Part shown: positions 26,698 through 27,679 of the stretch, one piece after another
How positions within the stretch are numbered: position 1 is the first letter of the stretch
Layout: each line of letters starts with the position of its first letter
From: Paratrimastix pyriformis
Taxonomy: Eukaryota > Preaxostyla > Paratrimastigidae
NCBI GenBank assembly: GCA_027972325.1
Contig: JAPMOS010000328.1
Location: 1-27,679 of the forward strand
DNA: 27,679 bases
Direction of reading: 5' to 3'
Translations under genes and position numbers: made by a program
Notes under the pieces: generated by a model
The model's input: the letters and a program-made list of their open reading frames with translations, nothing else
The model's database searches: none
Told to the model about the DNA's origin: nothing

Positions 26698-27346
26698 ATG
26701 GGTGGAAACATTAGTTATAATTCGATTAGGCAAGACCTGTTGAACTATCTGTCTGTCAATGAAACCAACATCATAATGCAACAAGTCAATGTGGTTCTTA
26801 ATGCAAAGAATGAAATCATCTTTCGTAACATAGCTCACATCAAAAACGTGAAGATTTCTTTTGCCAATGACATAAAGAACCAAATCATAGCCAAAACGAT
26901 ATTGGAATCAACATCTGCCACATCTGCATTCAACGACATCCTGAACAAGATATCAGAAAAGCAAAACCAAGGTGGTATCTTTACCGCTAACTTTAACGTG
27001 CTCGACATGATTAAGAAGCTAAAGAACGTGGTTGATGTCAATCGTGTCAACCAACAGATGCAAAACATACGAAACTCATTCGACGTCGTCAATTCCTTCC
27101 AAGTTATTAATGATGCTTTGTTCCTTCATCAAGCCTCGAAGATGTGGACTTAACTGCTACCAATCAACTCTACAATAAGCAAGTTTATGATTCATTAGCT
27201 GAAATATATTCTGAAGTGGATCAACACACAAAGATGAGGAAGAACACGACATTGGACAGACTGCTGATAACACTACTGCTTTGATTGCTATTGCTGCTGT
27301 CTTAGTGGTTGGTGGTTTTATCTATATGAACAAACAAAACAATTGA
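26698..27346 (+). pseudogene. Myristoylated membrane protein, L1/F9/E248R-like, element B copy (broken)
   Basis: The start at 26698 gives MGGNISYNSIRQDLLNYL, with the Gly2/Ser6 myristoylation signal as in A. An in-frame upstream ATG exists, but the region before MGG overlaps the divergent gene and lacks this signal, so 26698 is preferred. The helical body matches A closely and the C-terminal membrane segment is still recognisable. The copy is broken, with about two breaks. Confidence 0.65.
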
Positions 27347-27370
27347 AGAATTTATGTATGTATCATATTA

Positions 27371-27679
27371 AGATGGACCACCTTACCCACAGTCAAAGGT
27401 TGCATTAGCCTTAACAATAATGCTATATCACAACCAAAACAACATAGTCAACAACCTGTCAATGAGCCTCAGAAGGGAACACTCGATGCAATGTTCGCTG
27501 AAGAATCTGATTCTGACTCCGGCTCTGACTCTGGTTCCGAGTCTGGAAGCGGAGGTGAAGAAGAGGAGGAAGAAATTGATGAGGAGGGAGAAGAAGAGGA
27601 GGAAGAAGAAGGTGATGAGGAGGGAGAAAGACGATATTGATAGCGCAGAAGTCCTTATTGATGAAAGATGCCGACTTAG
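27371..27679 (+). pseudogene. Acidic repeat-tract protein, element B copy (broken, runs off the window)
   Basis: This starts with MDHLT as in A, passes through a Ser/Asp/Gly acidic stretch (EESDSDSGSDSGSESG) and enters a Glu-rich tract whose repeat units differ from those in A. It matches A 6451-6804 and continues past the window edge. About one or two breaks are apparent. Confidence 0.6.

Larger units (their letters stand above)
18834..27679 (-). mobile_element. Polinton/Maverick-type element B, inverted relative to A (fossil, partial, broken)
   Basis: This is a second copy of the same family, in opposite orientation. It carries the virion block in the same order as A: fibre beginning, multi-pass membrane protein, acidic coiled-coil protein, ATPase, capsid, 121-residue protein, 78-residue protein, basic protein, tail-anchored protein, myristoylated protein and acidic protein. 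Homology to A begins abruptly at about 18834, inside the fibre gene, and continues to the window edge, so the polymerase side would lie further right. There are about half a dozen breaks; capsid, ATPase, basic protein, tail-anchored protein and the two small proteins look whole. B holds two intergenic segments that A lacks (within 22959-23580 and 23947-24290). Confidence 0.85.
18834..27679 (-). repeat. Right arm of the large inverted repeat (matches 6451-14520)
   Basis: This is the reverse-oriented partner of 6451-14520. The first matching bases, at 18834-18842, encode the same fibre residues as A 14512-14520, and the last bases of the window match A at 6451. Whether the arms arose by two independent insertions or by an inverted duplication cannot be settled from this window alone. 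Confidence 0.9.

Noticed and set aside
1-27679. Retroviral-type integrase and Ulp1/adenain-like protease expected in a Polinton
   Set aside because: I looked for a DDE integrase core, an HHCC finger and a His/Asp/Cys protease pattern on both strands and saw none. They may lie outside the window.
1-27679. Bacterial or phage origin of the window, suggested by the S74 fibre
   Set aside because: The Polinton-type pPolB, A32-type ATPase next to a capsid gene, AT-rich palindromic start regions without ribosome-binding sites, and virus-of-eukaryote membrane protein plan all point to a eukaryotic element.

Overview
The window holds two closely related Polinton/Maverick-type elements lying in inverted orientation, both treated here as fossils. 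The call rests on a protein-primed family B DNA polymerase with Polinton-type motifs, an FtsK/A32-type packaging ATPase beside a probable double-jelly-roll capsid gene, and a compact, intronless, two-strand virus-like layout. No bacterial operon, rRNA, tRNA or CRISPR array is visible. The host must be a eukaryote using the standard code with an AT-rich genome. A parabasalid such as Trichomonas, whose genome is rich in Mavericks, would fit, but this is inference from general knowledge and no gene here proves the host.

Element A fills positions 1 to about 17.95 kb and runs off the left edge. Its left part holds the broken polymerase (about 90-2897), a GIY-YIG nuclease (3234-3989), a zinc-ribbon transcription-factor-like protein (4045-4575), an unknown 300-residue protein (4561-5463, minus) and broken coiled-coil and acidic genes (5439-6804). 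Its right part is the virion block: a myristoylated membrane protein of L1/E248R type (6831-7480), a divergent tail-anchored Cys-containing protein (7528-8732), a basic protein (about 8745-9568), a 78-residue beta-barrel-like protein (9626-9862), a 121-residue protein (9923-10288), the capsid protein (10381-11589), the ATPase (11647-12699), an acidic coiled-coil protein (12766-13749), a small multi-pass membrane protein (13762-14226), a self-cleaving S74-type fibre (about 14297-17268) and one last broken gene (17275-17938). A carries roughly a dozen breaks.

Element B runs from 18834 to beyond the right edge. It repeats the virion block of A in reverse (B 18834-27679 corresponds to A 6451-14520), with the same gene order and about half a dozen breaks. 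Its fibre gene is cut off at the junction. Between the copies lies an AT-rich non-coding stretch (17939-18833) with a hairpin and about 125-bp tandem repeats. Sampled differences between the two capsid genes are almost all silent, so the lineages were probably under selection until recently, and both insertions look young. No integrase and no Ulp1/adenain-like protease is visible; they could lie outside the window or be missing.

The most unusual signal is a family of small double-hairpin DNA elements: a stem with a 3-nt loop, a 10-bp palindrome (usually CATTCGAATG) and a stem with a 4-nt loop. They occur at five different loci (seven sites counting both copies). Two loci lie inside the 5' coding parts of virion genes and three lie between genes. 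The stem sequences differ between loci while the architecture is kept. B also has two intergenic segments that A lacks: one contains two of these elements, the other is bounded by a 15-16 bp inverted repeat like a MITE.
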